Shown: positions 6,757-15,339, counted from the first letter of the stretch. The stretch: 53,807 nucleotides of DNA from Candidatus Borkfalkia faecavium (GCA_019114755.1 DXEW01000015.1:1-53807); one strand, 5' to 3'. A program made the numbers and translations. Notes: a model not told the origin generated them from the sequence alone.

Positions 6757-8252
6757 TGCGGTTTTCTGAAACGCCCGAAAACACGAAATTCGGCAAAAAG
6801 GAATGCGTAAAGAGCGTGTTCCTCTTTCTGGCAAACTATATCCTGCTCATGCTCATCGTCAGCCTGTTCATCTGGCTGAATTCGCTGCGCATCCCCGGGC
6901 AGGAATTTTTGCCCTACATTACCGAAAATTACGCCTCCGCCATCTACCTGGCGTCCAGCCTCTTGATGCTGTGCTGCACCATCTATTTTTATTATATCTT
7001 TGAAGACAGGCGGGTGCTCGCCTCGGCGCGCAGCATCTGGCTCATCTTCATGGTGCTGGACGTCAGCCTGCTGGTGTGCTACTTCTTCGGCTACTTTTTC
7101 AATATCTATTCCCGCCCCATCGCCCTGTTGGCGCTGCTGGCGCTCCTCCTTTGCGGCAGGCGCGACGCCATCTTTTTGAACGTCATCTTCGCCCTGGGGA
7201 TGTTCTCTATCGACAACTTTTCCAACTTTTCCGCCATCAACGAGTACAGCAACGCCATGCTCGTCACCCCGCTGCTGACCTTTTCGGCGGGGATGGTGGG
7301 CATCTTTGTGGGCAGCAAGGTCAAGACCCGCCTGCGCTCGGTGTGCACGGGCTTTGCCATCTGCCTGCCCATTCTGGTGATGATCGCCTGCCTCGAATAC
7401 GACCGCGGCGCGCAGATCGTGTGGCCGCTGCTGTACGGGCTGGAAGGGGGCGTGGTGTCCGCCGTGCTGTTCATGGCCCTTCTGCCCGTGTTCGAGGCCC
7501 TGTTCAACTGCATCACCGACTATCGCCTGCGCGAGCTTACCGACCACGACGCGCCCCTGATGCGCGAGCTCAAGCAGAACGCCTTCGGCACCTTCAACCA
7601 CTCCATCGTGGTGGCGCACCTGGCGGAGGCATGCGCCATCGCTTTAGACGAAGACACCGCCCTCGCCCGCGCCGCCGCCTACTATCACGACGTGGGCAAG
7701 CTGCGCCAGCCCGAATACTTCACCGAAAACCAGACGGGCTACAACCCGCACAACGAGCTGACGCCTGAACTTTCGGTAGACATCATCCGCTCGCACGCGC
7801 GCGACGGCTACGAGCTCATCCGCTCCAAGCACCTGCCGCAGATATTGGCGGACGTGGCGCTGCAGCACCACGGCACCCTGCCCGTGCGCTACTTTTACGC
7901 CAAGGCGATGAAGATCTCCGACGGCGACGTGAAGATCGAAGAATATTCCTATTCCGGCCCCAAGCCGCAGAGCAAGATCGCCGCCATCATCATGATCGCC
8001 GACGCCAGCGAGGCCATCTCCCGCTCCCTTTCAGACCGTTCGCACCAAAAGGTGGAAAAGGCGGTGCGCGAGATCATCGAAGAGCGCATGGACCTTGGGC
8101 AGTTCGACGAGTGCGACATCACCATGCGCGACCTCTCCGTTATCCGCGTGGCCATCGTCAACTGCCTCTCGGGCGTGTACCACGGCCGCATCCAATACCC
8201 GCAGCTGAAATTGCAGCGCAAAAAAGAAGGCGAAACCAAGGAGAACGACTAA
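6753..8252 (+). CDS. pgpH: PgpH/YqfF-type HD phosphodiesterase without extracellular domain
   Basis: Membrane HD-domain phosphodiesterase of the 7TMR-HD (PgpH/YqfF) family, known for hydrolysing c-di-AMP. An N-terminal helix (VFLFLANYILLMLIVSLFIW) runs almost directly into the multi-helix membrane region. The cytoplasmic HD domain has HSIVVAHL at about residue 282, YYHDVGKLRQPEYF at about 309 and later LQHHGTLP, giving the expected His/Asp metal ligands. At 499 residues it is about 200 shorter than the Bacillus enzyme, because the extracellular 7TMR-HDED domain normally between helix 1 and helix 2 is absent. ATG 6753 overlaps the phoH stop; ATG 6756 is the next codon and equally possible. Confidence 0.88.
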   Translation: MMRFSETPENTKFGKKECVKSVFLFLANYILLMLIVSLFIWLNSLRIPGQEFLPYITENYASAIYLASSLLMLCCTIYFYYIFEDRRVLASARSIWLIFMVLDVSLLVCYFFGYFFNIYSRPIALLALLALLLCGRRDAIFLNVIFALGMFSIDNFSNFSAINEYSNAMLVTPLLTFSAGMVGIFVGSKVKTRLRSVCTGFAICLPILVMIACLEYDRGAQIVWPLLYGLEGGVVSAVLFMALLPVFEALFNCITDYRLRELTDHDAPLMRELKQNAFGTFNHSIVVAHLAEACAIALDEDTALARAAAYYHDVGKLRQPEYFTENQTGYNPHNELTPELSVDIIRSHARDGYELIRSKHLPQILADVALQHHGTLPVRYFYAKAMKISDGDVKIEEYSYSGPKPQSKIAAIIMIADASEAISRSLSDRSHQKVEKAVREIIEERMDLGQFDECDITMRDLSVIRVAIVNCLSGVYHGRIQYPQLKLQRKKEGETKEND

Positions 8253-8253
8253 A

Positions 8254-8733
8254 ATGGCAGAACTTATCCTGCATTGTGAAGAAGAGGGCTTCGACGCCGC
8301 CCTGCTCGAGGCGCACGCCCTTGCGGGCATCGACAGCGACGTGCTCCTCTCCGCCGAGCTCGTGTTCACCGACGAGGCGGGCATCCGCGCCCTCAACGCC
8401 GCCGAGCGCGGCATCGACGCCGTCACCGACGTGCTCAGCTTCCCCAATTTAGAGGGCATCCGAGGCGTTCCCCTGCGGAAAGGAGATTTTCCCTTCGATA
8501 TCGACGAAGAGGGAGCGCTGTTTTTGGGCAGCGTGGTCATCTGCCGTCAGCGCGCCGCCGAACAGGCGCAGGAATACGGCCATTCGCTGCGGCGGGAAGT
8601 GTACTACCTCGCCGTGCACGGGCTGTGTCACCTGCTGGGGTACGACCATGAAACGGAAGAGGACAAGGCGGAGATGCGCGCCCGCGAAGAGGCGGTGCTC
8701 GCGGAAATGAACATAGCGAGGGACGAGGCATGA
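8254..8733 (+). CDS. ybeY: Endoribonuclease YbeY, rRNA maturation factor
   Basis: A 159-residue UPF0054/YbeY protein, a zinc-dependent single-strand RNase acting in 16S rRNA maturation and ribosome quality control. The signature HGLCHLLGYDHE at about residues 121-132 supplies the three zinc-binding His residues, and VTDVLSFP is the conserved upstream motif. AAGGAGAACG precedes ATG 8254. It starts one base after the pgpH stop and overlaps era by 4 bases (ATGA), consistent with one operon. Confidence 0.95.
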   Translation: MAELILHCEEEGFDAALLEAHALAGIDSDVLLSAELVFTDEAGIRALNAAERGIDAVTDVLSFPNLEGIRGVPLRKGDFPFDIDEEGALFLGSVVICRQRAAEQAQEYGHSLRREVYYLAVHGLCHLLGYDHETEEDKAEMRAREEAVLAEMNIARDEA

Positions 8734-9626
8734 AGGCGGGAACGGTAGCCGTCATCGGCAAGGCAAACGCGGGCAAGAGCACGCTGGTCAACTGCATGGT
8801 GGGCGAAAAGGTCGCCATCGTCTCCCCCAAACCCCAGACCACGCGGGACCGCATTTTAGGGGTACTGAACGAGCCCGGCCTGCAGATCGCCTTCCTCGAT
8901 ACGCCCGGCATCTACCGCTCCAAAACGGTGCTGTCCGAGCGCATGATGAAGACGGCGGAAAGCTCCGCCAAAGACGTAGACCTCATCCTATATGTGCACG
9001 ACGGGCACAAGGGGGTGACGGATGCGGACATCTCCCTCATGCGCCACTATCTCGCTTTGGGCGAGCCCATGCTCATCGCCTATACCAAGACGGACATCAT
9101 GCCCGCCGAAAACATCCCCGCCGACGCGCAGAAATTGTTTGAAGCGGGCATCTCCTGCACGGTGGTGCCCGTCTCCGCACGCAGGGGAAAAAATATTTCT
9201 AAATTAAAAGACGCCATCGCCGAACTTCTGCCCGAGGGCGAGCCGCTCTTCCCCGAAGACGTGCTCTCCGACAAGAGCGAAAAGTTCATGGTGGGCGAGA
9301 TCATGCGCGAGGGCATCCTCCTGCGCTACGATAAAGAGATCCCGCACGGCGTGGCGGTGCTGGTCAACACCTTCAAAAAGCGGGAAGACGCCGAGATCTA
9401 CGATATCGACCTCGACATCATCTGCGAAAAATCGAACCACAAGGCCATCCTCATCGGCAAACAGGGCAGCGCCCTCAAAGAGACGCTCTCCGGCGCCCGC
9501 CGCGAGATGGAAAAGTTTTTGGGCTGCAAGGTGTTTTTGACGGCGTACGTCAAAGTCAAAGACGACTGGCGCGACAAGGCGAATTTGTTGAAGGAATACG
9601 GCTACGGCGAGGCGGACAAGTTCTGA
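8730..9626 (+). CDS. era: GTPase Era
   Basis: A 298-residue Era GTPase that binds the 3' end of 16S rRNA and assists 30S assembly. G1 is GKANAGKST, the switch region carries PQTTRD, G3 is DTPGIY, G4 is TKTD and G5 is VSARRG. A C-terminal KH domain includes GKQGSALKETLSGARREME. It closes the operon; the strong hairpin at 9661-9691 follows. Confidence 0.96.
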   Translation: MKAGTVAVIGKANAGKSTLVNCMVGEKVAIVSPKPQTTRDRILGVLNEPGLQIAFLDTPGIYRSKTVLSERMMKTAESSAKDVDLILYVHDGHKGVTDADISLMRHYLALGEPMLIAYTKTDIMPAENIPADAQKLFEAGISCTVVPVSARRGKNISKLKDAIAELLPEGEPLFPEDVLSDKSEKFMVGEIMREGILLRYDKEIPHGVAVLVNTFKKREDAEIYDIDLDIICEKSNHKAILIGKQGSALKETLSGARREMEKFLGCKVFLTAYVKVKDDWRDKANLLKEYGYGEADKF

Positions 9627-9660
9627 CCGGTCTTGGCAAAACAGCGTACAGTATACAGTA

Positions 9661-9691
9661 CGGGCAGGGGCGGCAATGCCGCCCCTGCCCG
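9661..9691. terminator. Bidirectional terminator between era and ldh
   Basis: CGGGCAGGGGCGGC-AAT-GCCGCCCCTGCCCG is a 14-bp perfect stem followed by CTGTTTTAT on the plus strand. It lies between convergent genes and can serve both. Confidence 0.7.
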
Positions 9692-9747
9692 CTGTTTTAT
9701 GCAGTAAAAGCCCGATGCGTTTGCCCGGGCAAAGAAGTTCGCTGCGC

Positions 9748-10686
9748 TCACAGCCCTTCATAGATGCCGCGCAGCATATCCGCCGAATAGCGCAGGCGGG
9801 TGAGCTCGTTTTCGTCCAGCGACACGGGCACCACCTTTTCCACCCCGCGCGCGCCCAAGATGGCGGGCACGCTGAGGGTGACGCCGTCGATGCCGAATTC
9901 GCCGTGCAGCGCCGTGGAGACGGGCAGGACGGACTTTTCGTCGCGCATCACCGCCTCGCAGATGCGCTGCACCGCCATGGCGATGCCGTAGTAGGTGGCG
10001 CCTTTTCTTTCGATGATCTTGTAGGCGCTGTTTTTCACGCTCTCGCCGATCTCGCGCATGGCGTTTTCGTGGTCGAAGTAGCCGCGCATCTCGCAGAATT
10101 CGTGTAAGGGAACGCCGGAAACGTGGGCGCTGCTCCACACGGCGATCTCGCTGTCGCCGTGTTCGCCGACGATAAAGGCGTGCACGCCGCGGCTGTCCAC
10201 CTGCAAATGCTCGCCCAAAAGGTAGCGCAGGCGCGCCGAATCGAGCACCGTGCCCGAGCCGAACACGCGCGCTTCGGGCAGCCCTGCGCAGCTCTGCGCC
10301 ACGCGGGTCAAAATGTCTACGGGGTTGGCAACGACGAGCAGCATCCCTTCGTACTGCCGCTCGCGCAGCTGCCCCGCCACCGAACGCATGATGGCGCTGT
10401 TCTTTTTGACCAGGTCGAGCCGCGTTTCGCCCGGCTTTTGGTTGGCGCCCGCGGTGACGATGACAAGCGCCGCGTCGGCGGCGTCGTCGTAGTTCCCTGC
10501 GTAGATGTTCATGGGCTTGGCAAACAGCAGCCCGTGGGCGATGTCCATCGCCTCGCCCTCCGCCTTGCGGCGGTCGGCGTCGATGAGCACCATTTCAGAA
10601 AACAGCCCGTGCTGCATCAGCGTAAAGGCGCAGGCAGAGCCGACAAAGCCGCAGCCGACGACGGCAACTTTTCTGGGGTCGATCAT
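9748..10686 (-). CDS. ldh: L-lactate dehydrogenase
   Basis: A 312-residue NAD-dependent L-lactate dehydrogenase that reduces pyruvate to lactate in fermentation. The N-terminal Rossmann motif is VAVVGCGFVGSA; GETRLDL supplies the loop Arg (89), DSAR the Asp149/Arg152 pair, and GEHGDSE the catalytic His176. Gln83 in ANQKPGETR is the position that separates lactate (Gln) from malate (Arg) dehydrogenases, supporting lactate specificity. AAGGAAGG lies about 8 bases before ATG 10686. A plausible promoter is TTGCGC-18-TATACT at 10754-10725 on the minus strand. It is monocistronic and convergent with era. Confidence 0.94.
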   Translation of the reverse strand: MIDPRKVAVVGCGFVGSACAFTLMQHGLFSEMVLIDADRRKAEGEAMDIAHGLLFAKPMNIYAGNYDDAADAALVIVTAGANQKPGETRLDLVKKNSAIMRSVAGQLRERQYEGMLLVVANPVDILTRVAQSCAGLPEARVFGSGTVLDSARLRYLLGEHLQVDSRGVHAFIVGEHGDSEIAVWSSAHVSGVPLHEFCEMRGYFDHENAMREIGESVKNSAYKIIERKGATYYGIAMAVQRICEAVMRDEKSVLPVSTALHGEFGIDGVTLSVPAILGARGVEKVVPVSLDENELTRLRYSADMLRGIYEGL

Positions 10687-10913
10687 TTCGGTATTCCTTC
10701 CTTTATGATTTATATTTTGAATATAGTATAGCGCCGGGCGGGCGCTCTGCGCAAGCGGCAAATGCCGCCGTTTGCGGCGGAAAATACCACCGATCTCGGC
10801 GGGGTATTCTTTCGCAGGGGCGGGGCCGTTTGCACGCGGCGCGCCCGTTTCCGGCGGGGCGGCCGCTTTCTTTTCAGTATGTGCCGCAGGGGGCAAAATG
10901 TATGCGCCGCCGC

Positions 10914-10943
10914 TTGCAAAGGGCGGGGCTTTCGTGGTATAAT
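10914..10943 (+). promoter_or_regulatory. Promoter of the aldo/keto reductase gene
   Basis: TTGCAA (10914-10919), 18-bp spacer, TATAAT (10938-10943), about 30 bases before ATG 10974. Confidence 0.65.
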
Positions 10944-10973
10944 CAAAGCGATATCACCAAAGAGGAAATTGCC

Positions 10974-11945
10974 ATGCAGGAACCGATCGCCGCGCTGCCC
11001 GGCAGCGACAAGCGCGTATCGCGCATCTTTTTAGGGCTCGCCTCGCCGCCGTACACGGCGGGCGAGCAGAATAAACTGCTCGACGAGATGTTCGGCCTCG
11101 GCATCACCGCCTTCGACGCCGCCCGCGTCTATAAGGGCGCGGAAGAATGCCTGGGCGCCTGGGTCGCCGCCCGCGGCAACCGCGACAAGATCTTTATCGA
11201 AACAAAGTGCGCGCACCCTTCCGTGTTCGGCCGCAGCCGCGTGGACGCCAAAAGCATCCGCAAAGACGCCGAGCGCTCGCTGCGCGCCCTGCGCACCGAC
11301 TATATCGACCTTCTCCTTTTACACCGCGACGACGAGCGCCTGCCCGTCTCTTCCATGGTAGAGGCGCTGGGCGCCTTGTATAAAGAGGGGAAGGTGCGCG
11401 CCTTCGGGGCTTCCAACTGGCGGCACGAGCGCATCGCCGCCGCCAACGCCTGTGCTAAGGAGCTGGGCCTGCCCCCCTTTGCCGCCTCCAGCGTGCACTT
11501 CGGGCTGGCGGAACAGGTCGAAAACCCGTGGCCGGGCGCGTGCGTCAGCGTCACGGGCGAAGGGGAACAGGCCGCGCGCGATTGGTATAAGGAGACGCAG
11601 ACGCCGCTCATCGCCTATTCCTCCCTCGGCAGGGGGATGCTCTCGGGCAGGGTCAAAACGCAGGACCCCGTCACCGCCGCCTCGCTGGACGGCTTTGCCC
11701 GCCGCGGCTATTTTTGCGGGCGCAACATGGAGCGGCTCAGCCGCTGCGAACAGCTCGCCGCCGAAAAAGGCGCCGCCGTGGCGCAGATCGCCCTGGCGTG
11801 GACCTTCCAAAGCGGGCTCAACGCCTTCGCCGTGCTCTCCACGGCCAGCCCCGCGCATATGCGGGCAAACCTGGCGGCACTGCGTTTGGAACTTTCCGAG
11901 GCGGAATGCCGCTGGCTGAATTTAGAGTCGGAAGAGCGGGAATAA
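10974..11945 (+). CDS. Aldo/keto reductase
   Basis: A 323-residue NAD(P)H-dependent aldo/keto reductase with a TIM-barrel fold. The catalytic tetrad is visible: Asp in FDAARVY, the Tyr of that motif, Lys in IETKCAH and His in LLLLHRDD. FGASNW and a C-terminal AWTFQSG-type segment fit the cofactor site. The substrate cannot be read from the sequence. AGAGGAAATT precedes ATG 10974. It has its own promoter and a terminator-like hairpin after it, so it appears monocistronic. Confidence 0.88.
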   Translation: MQEPIAALPGSDKRVSRIFLGLASPPYTAGEQNKLLDEMFGLGITAFDAARVYKGAEECLGAWVAARGNRDKIFIETKCAHPSVFGRSRVDAKSIRKDAERSLRALRTDYIDLLLLHRDDERLPVSSMVEALGALYKEGKVRAFGASNWRHERIAAANACAKELGLPPFAASSVHFGLAEQVENPWPGACVSVTGEGEQAARDWYKETQTPLIAYSSLGRGMLSGRVKTQDPVTAASLDGFARRGYFCGRNMERLSRCEQLAAEKGAAVAQIALAWTFQSGLNAFAVLSTASPAHMRANLAALRLELSEAECRWLNLESEERE

Positions 11946-11962
11946 AATATGTTTATAATTAA

Positions 11963-11990
11963 GGGCGCCCCGCAAAATTGCGGGGCGCCC
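11963..11990. terminator. Strong GC hairpin after the aldo/keto reductase
   Basis: GGGCGCCCCGCAA-AA-TTGCGGGGCGCCC, a 13-bp perfect stem starting 17 bases after the stop codon. The T tract is weak (CTGCGTTTGC). Confidence 0.5.
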
Positions 11991-12074
11991 CTGCGTTTGC
12001 CCCGCAAAGGGCGGGGCGGTTTTGCAGCGCGGGGGCACGCTCCCTTCGGAGCGCGCCCCCGCGTGCGGCGAATA

Positions 12075-12102
12075 AGCGCCCGCCCTGTACAGGGCGGGCG
12101 CT
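12075..12102. terminator. 28-bp perfect palindrome, likely terminator for the minus-strand gene
   Basis: AGCGCCCGCCCTGT is followed directly by its reverse complement. It lies 56 bases beyond the 3' end of the ThiT gene and between convergent genes. Confidence 0.45.
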
Positions 12103-12157
12103 TCTGCCTGCGGTTTGCAGTTGTTGCGCTTTTGTTCCGCGCCGCTGTCAAAACGCC

Positions 12158-13369
12158 TTATTTCTGCGCCTGTTTGGCTTCAGCGGGCGTTTCGGGAATG
12201 GCGGCTTCGGCCTGCGCCTCTTGCGAAGAGGCGGCCGCTTCCTGCACGGGGGCAGCCTTAACGGGCTTGGCGGGGGAAGCGATGCGCTCCATCTCCTTCA
12301 GGAATGCTTTGGAAGAGAGTACGATGCACCCGGCTGCGACGACGATGACGAGTTCGATCGGTAAATAGGTCGCCTGATAGATCAAAGAGTGCAGCCATGC
12401 GGGCCTTCCTTCTGCGGCAAATGCGCCAAAGGCGAATACACCGGAGAGATAGGCGGAAAGGAATCTTCCCACAACAGCTACAATGGCGCCTAAAGTAAAC
12501 TTTAACTGCGGATAACGCAGCGAATCGGTATGGGCAAACATGCCCGCGAGGCCGATGGCGGCAAACGCAAGCGGATAATCAAGCAAGAACTGCGCCGGGT
12601 GCAGGATGTAAGTATCCTGGAAGGCCTGCAAAATGCCGTAGATAAAGCCCGCGAACACGCCCTTTCTGGTGCCGAACATGTACGAGAAGATCATCAGCGG
12701 CAGCATGCTGGCGATGGTGATGGAACCGCCCTGCGGCATTTCCACTACCTTCAGGTACGAGAGGGCGAAGCTCATGGCGATGCACACGGCGGCAAACGCT
12801 AAAGAACGCGAATTCCATCCTGTTTTGTCTTTTCTTCCGAAAAGGAATGCTGCGCCGATGATGACCAGCGCCAATACCACCGCGCTCACATAGAGAGCTA
12901 CCGTGTTCACCTGGTCTTCGGTCAGCCAGTTGTCTTCCAGGGCGCTGCCGTTTGCATAGTTGACGCCCATGCACACAAAGGTGGCGATGAGCGCCGCGCC
13001 CGCCGCGCAGCCGATGGCGATGAGCGCCGCTTTACTGCGGTTGAAGAACAAGACCACCCCGCCTGCCGCCACCACGGCGATGAGCACCAGGATGGGATAG
13101 AAGAGGATGGGCTTGATGCCGTCTTCAATAAAGGCGAGGATGAGGAATACCAGGCACAGCGCCGCCGTATAGATGACGGTGACGATGCCGCCCACGCGCA
13201 GGAATTTTTTGCGCCCTTCGCCGCGGATGGCGATAAGCAGGATGAGCCCGACGGCGATGTAGAGGACGGATACCCAAAACAGTACCGCGCGGATCGCGTC
13301 GAACGGGGTGCCGAACTCGAGGGGGAACCAGATCGCGCCCTCTTCGTCCAGCAAGTTTCCGAGAAACAT
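12158..13369 (-). CDS. thiT: ThiT-family thiamine transporter (ECF S component) with extra N-terminal membrane domain
   Basis: The C-terminal half (about residues 187-375) is a ThiT-type thiamine-binding S component: six helices with EMPQGGSITIASMLP, a FIYGILQAF segment and HPAQFLLDYPLAF. ThiT normally has under 200 residues; here about 180 residues with five predicted helices precede it, giving 403 residues, and an Ala/Glu/Gln-rich tail follows. The role of the N-terminal domain is unknown. Thiamine specificity is supported by the TPP riboswitch and terminator in the leader (13401-13522). No ECF ATPase or T component is nearby, so it presumably uses a shared module encoded elsewhere. AAAGGAGG precedes ATG 13369. 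Confidence 0.88.
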   Translation of the reverse strand: MFLGNLLDEEGAIWFPLEFGTPFDAIRAVLFWVSVLYIAVGLILLIAIRGEGRKKFLRVGGIVTVIYTAALCLVFLILAFIEDGIKPILFYPILVLIAVVAAGGVVLFFNRSKAALIAIGCAAGAALIATFVCMGVNYANGSALEDNWLTEDQVNTVALYVSAVVLALVIIGAAFLFGRKDKTGWNSRSLAFAAVCIAMSFALSYLKVVEMPQGGSITIASMLPLMIFSYMFGTRKGVFAGFIYGILQAFQDTYILHPAQFLLDYPLAFAAIGLAGMFAHTDSLRYPQLKFTLGAIVAVVGRFLSAYLSGVFAFGAFAAEGRPAWLHSLIYQATYLPIELVIVVAAGCIVLSSKAFLKEMERIASPAKPVKAAPVQEAAASSQEAQAEAAIPETPAEAKQAQK

Positions 13370-13400
13370 AAAAATACCTCCTTTCCGCCGAACGACGTCA

Positions 13401-13434
13401 TAAAAAAGACGGCTCGCCCCCTTGGGGCAAGCCG
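13401..13434 (-). terminator. Riboswitch expression-platform terminator
   Basis: On the minus strand CGGCTTGCCCC-AAG-GGGGCGAGCCG is followed by TCTTTTTT. It sits between the TPP aptamer and the thiT ribosome binding site, the expected place for TPP-induced premature termination. Confidence 0.85.
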
Positions 13435-13448
13435 AAACGTATCTTTGA

Positions 13449-13522
13449 AACCTCCCGTTCAGGTATTATCCTGTCCGGTTCAAAGGGTATGATCTCAGCC
13501 TTTTACAGCACCCCCGGCGGAT
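13449..13522 (-). promoter_or_regulatory. TPP riboswitch (THI element)
   Basis: The minus strand carries the aptamer landmarks in order: GGGGGTGC, GGCTGAGATCATACCC, TTTGAACCGGA, CAGGATAATACCTG and ACGGGAGG. These correspond to the P2/P3 CUGAGA core and the P4/P5 GGAUAAUACC loop. It lies in the thiT leader and is coupled to the terminator at 13401-13434, so thiamine pyrophosphate should reduce transporter expression. Confidence 0.95.
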
Positions 13523-13571
13523 ATGCGATTGTTGCGGCGGAGCCGGTTGCCTTTCCCGCCGTCATTTTCAA

Positions 13572-13600
13572 ATTATAATATAAACGGGCGGGAAAGTCAA
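13572..13600 (-). promoter_or_regulatory. Promoter of the thiT transcript
   Basis: Minus strand TTGACT (13600-13595), 17-bp spacer, TATAAT (13577-13572), about 50 bases upstream of the aptamer. Its -35 box abuts the -35 box of the divergent promoter. Confidence 0.75.
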
Positions 13601-13629
13601 TTGATATAAATCAGAAAATGTGTTACAAT
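13601..13629 (+). promoter_or_regulatory. Promoter of the YfbR-like gene
   Basis: TTGATA (13601-13606), 17-bp spacer, TACAAT (13624-13629). The -35 hexamer begins at the base after the divergent -35 hexamer. Confidence 0.7.
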
Positions 13630-13685
13630 ATCCAAAAAATCATCGCCGCCGCGGCAAAAGCCCGCGTGCGGCAGGGAGAAAGACT

Positions 13686-14270
13686 TTGGCTTACAACTTT
13701 TTTGCCTTTTTAGACAGGATGAAGTACATCCGCCGCTGGGCGCTGATGCGCTCCTCGCGCGACGAAAACATCATGGAACATTCGCAGCAGGTGGCGATGT
13801 TCGCCCACGCCCTCGCCGTCATCGATACGCGCATCTTCGGCAACGCGCCCGACGTCACGAAGACGGTGCTCTGCGCCCTCTACCACGAGAGCAGCGAGGT
13901 GATGACGGGCGACCTGCCCACGCCCATCAAGTATTTCAACGGCGAAATGCGCGGGGCGTACCGGCGGGTAGAAGATTTGGCCAACAGCAAGCTGCTTTCC
14001 ATGCTCCCGCAAAAGCTTTCGCAAGATTTTGCTCCCGTCCTCTTGGCGGATGCAAATTCCTACGAGTATAAGCTGGTGAAGGCTGCAGACAAGCTCTCCG
14101 CCTACGTCAAGTGTTTGGAAGAGCTGAAGGGGGGCAACGCCGAATTCAAAAAGGCGAAGGAGAGCATCGAAGAAGACCTGCGCGCGCGCGATCTCCCTTG
14201 CCTGCAATATTTTATGGAAAACTTTATCCCCGCCTTTTTGCTGACGCTGGACGAGATGGATACGCTGTAA
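13686..14270 (+). CDS. YfbR-like HD-domain 5'-deoxynucleotidase
   Basis: A 194-residue HD-domain hydrolase. The start MAYNFFAFLDRMKYIRRW, then RDENIMEHSQQVAMFAHAL, LYHESSEVMTGDLPTPIKY and VKAADKLSAYVKC closely follow YfbR, which dephosphorylates deoxynucleoside 5'-monophosphates. The metal-binding His, HE and downstream Asp are all present. TTG 13686 is chosen as start because it gives the family N-terminus and has AGGGAGAAAG just upstream; GTG 13620 would start at the promoter -10 and add unrelated residues. Confidence 0.88.
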   Translation: MAYNFFAFLDRMKYIRRWALMRSSRDENIMEHSQQVAMFAHALAVIDTRIFGNAPDVTKTVLCALYHESSEVMTGDLPTPIKYFNGEMRGAYRRVEDLANSKLLSMLPQKLSQDFAPVLLADANSYEYKLVKAADKLSAYVKCLEELKGGNAEFKKAKESIEEDLRARDLPCLQYFMENFIPAFLLTLDEMDTL

Positions 14271-14280
14271 AATGTGTCGT

Positions 14281-14403
14281 CATCCTTCTCTCCTGTCATC
14301 CTGAGGAGCAACGCGACGAAGGATCTCTGAAAACAAATACTCAAAAAAGGAAAAATCACACTTTTTCCTTTTTTCCCTTATAGGCATCCGGATGGAGGTG
14401 AAT
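14281..14403. repeat. Dispersed repeat plus terminator-like hairpin module
   Basis: A 'gtcatcctgaggagcaacgcgacgaaggatctc' copy is joined to the AAAAAAGGAAAAA/TTTTTCCTTTTTT hairpin and the GGATGGAGGTGAAT tail, the same hairpin and tail as in array A (2605-2674). It lies between two genes on the plus strand. Confidence 0.65.
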
Positions 14404-14453
14404 GCGGCGCGCTGAAGGGAAGAGAGGCGCGCACCGAGCTCGTGCGCAAACGG

Positions 14454-14482
14454 TTGCCTTTTTGTCATACCCGTGCTATAAT
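14454..14482 (+). promoter_or_regulatory. Promoter of the acyltransferase gene
   Basis: TTGCCT (14454-14459), 17-bp spacer, TATAAT (14477-14482). Confidence 0.6.
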
Positions 14483-14538
14483 TGTAACAGGAGTTTAGTA
14501 CATTTCAAAGAGAAACAAAAGCAGGAAGGGAGAGCGGC

Positions 14539-15339
14539 ATGGCGAAGATCGACCTGGCTGCCCGCCAGCGCGAGCTGGAAGCGCGGGGCGCCTACGATGT
14601 GGATATGAACGAGCAGCACCGCACCTTCGACGCGCAGGCGATCGACGGCGGCTACGAATACCTCACGCGCACCCCCGTCGAAAGGGTGCGGCGGGCAGTG
14701 GTGCTGTCGGTGGTGCGCGTCGTGGGGCCGCTGCTCACCTGGTTCGGGCAGGGGGCGTACACGGTGGGGCGCAAAAACCTGCGCGCCCTGCGCGGGCAGG
14801 GGGCGATCTCGGTGTGCAACCACACGCACACGCTGGATACGCTGCTGGTCAAAAACGCGCTGGGGCCTTTCCGCGTCTATCACACGGGCTCGTATTACCT
14901 GTTGAAGCGGGGAGAGCTGGGGCGCATCTTCAAATCGGGCGGTTTTCTGCCCGTCGGCACCACCGTCAGCGACATCAAAAATTTACAGCTCGCCGTAGGT
15001 GTGCTGATGGAAAAGCATAAGATCGTCAACTTTTATCCGGAACACGCCCTGTGGCCGCGGTACGAAAAGCTGCGCCCCTTCAAGTCGGGCGCCTTCCGCT
15101 ACGCCGTCAAGTTCGGCGTGCCCGTGCTGCCGCTGTTTATCGAATTCCGCCAGACCCGCCTGCGCAAGTTTTTGCATCTGAAAAAGAAGGTCGTGCTGCA
15201 CATCCTGCCCGCCGTGTATCCTGCGGCAGAGGGCTCGGAACGCGCGCGCACGCAGGCGCTGTCGGACGAAGTATTTCGCTGCATGAAGGAGTACGGCGCG
15301 GCGCTGTACGGCCGCCCCGTGGCCTGGAATGAGCGATGA
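14539..15339 (+). CDS. PlsC-type 1-acylglycerol-3-phosphate acyltransferase
   Basis: A 266-residue acyltransferase of the PlsC/LPLAT type. Motif I is NHTHTLDT (HxxxxD form), a substrate motif is PEHALWPRYEKLRPFKSGAF and motif IV-like VPVLPLFIEF follows. Such enzymes acylate lysophosphatidic acid at the inner membrane, but relatives act on other lysolipids, so the exact acceptor is open. GGAAGGGAGAGC precedes ATG 14539. It has its own promoter, and hairpin array B follows it. Confidence 0.85.
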   Translation: MAKIDLAARQRELEARGAYDVDMNEQHRTFDAQAIDGGYEYLTRTPVERVRRAVVLSVVRVVGPLLTWFGQGAYTVGRKNLRALRGQGAISVCNHTHTLDTLLVKNALGPFRVYHTGSYYLLKRGELGRIFKSGGFLPVGTTVSDIKNLQLAVGVLMEKHKIVNFYPEHALWPRYEKLRPFKSGAFRYAVKFGVPVLPLFIEFRQTRLRKFLHLKKKVVLHILPAVYPAAEGSERARTQALSDEVFRCMKEYGAALYGRPVAWNER

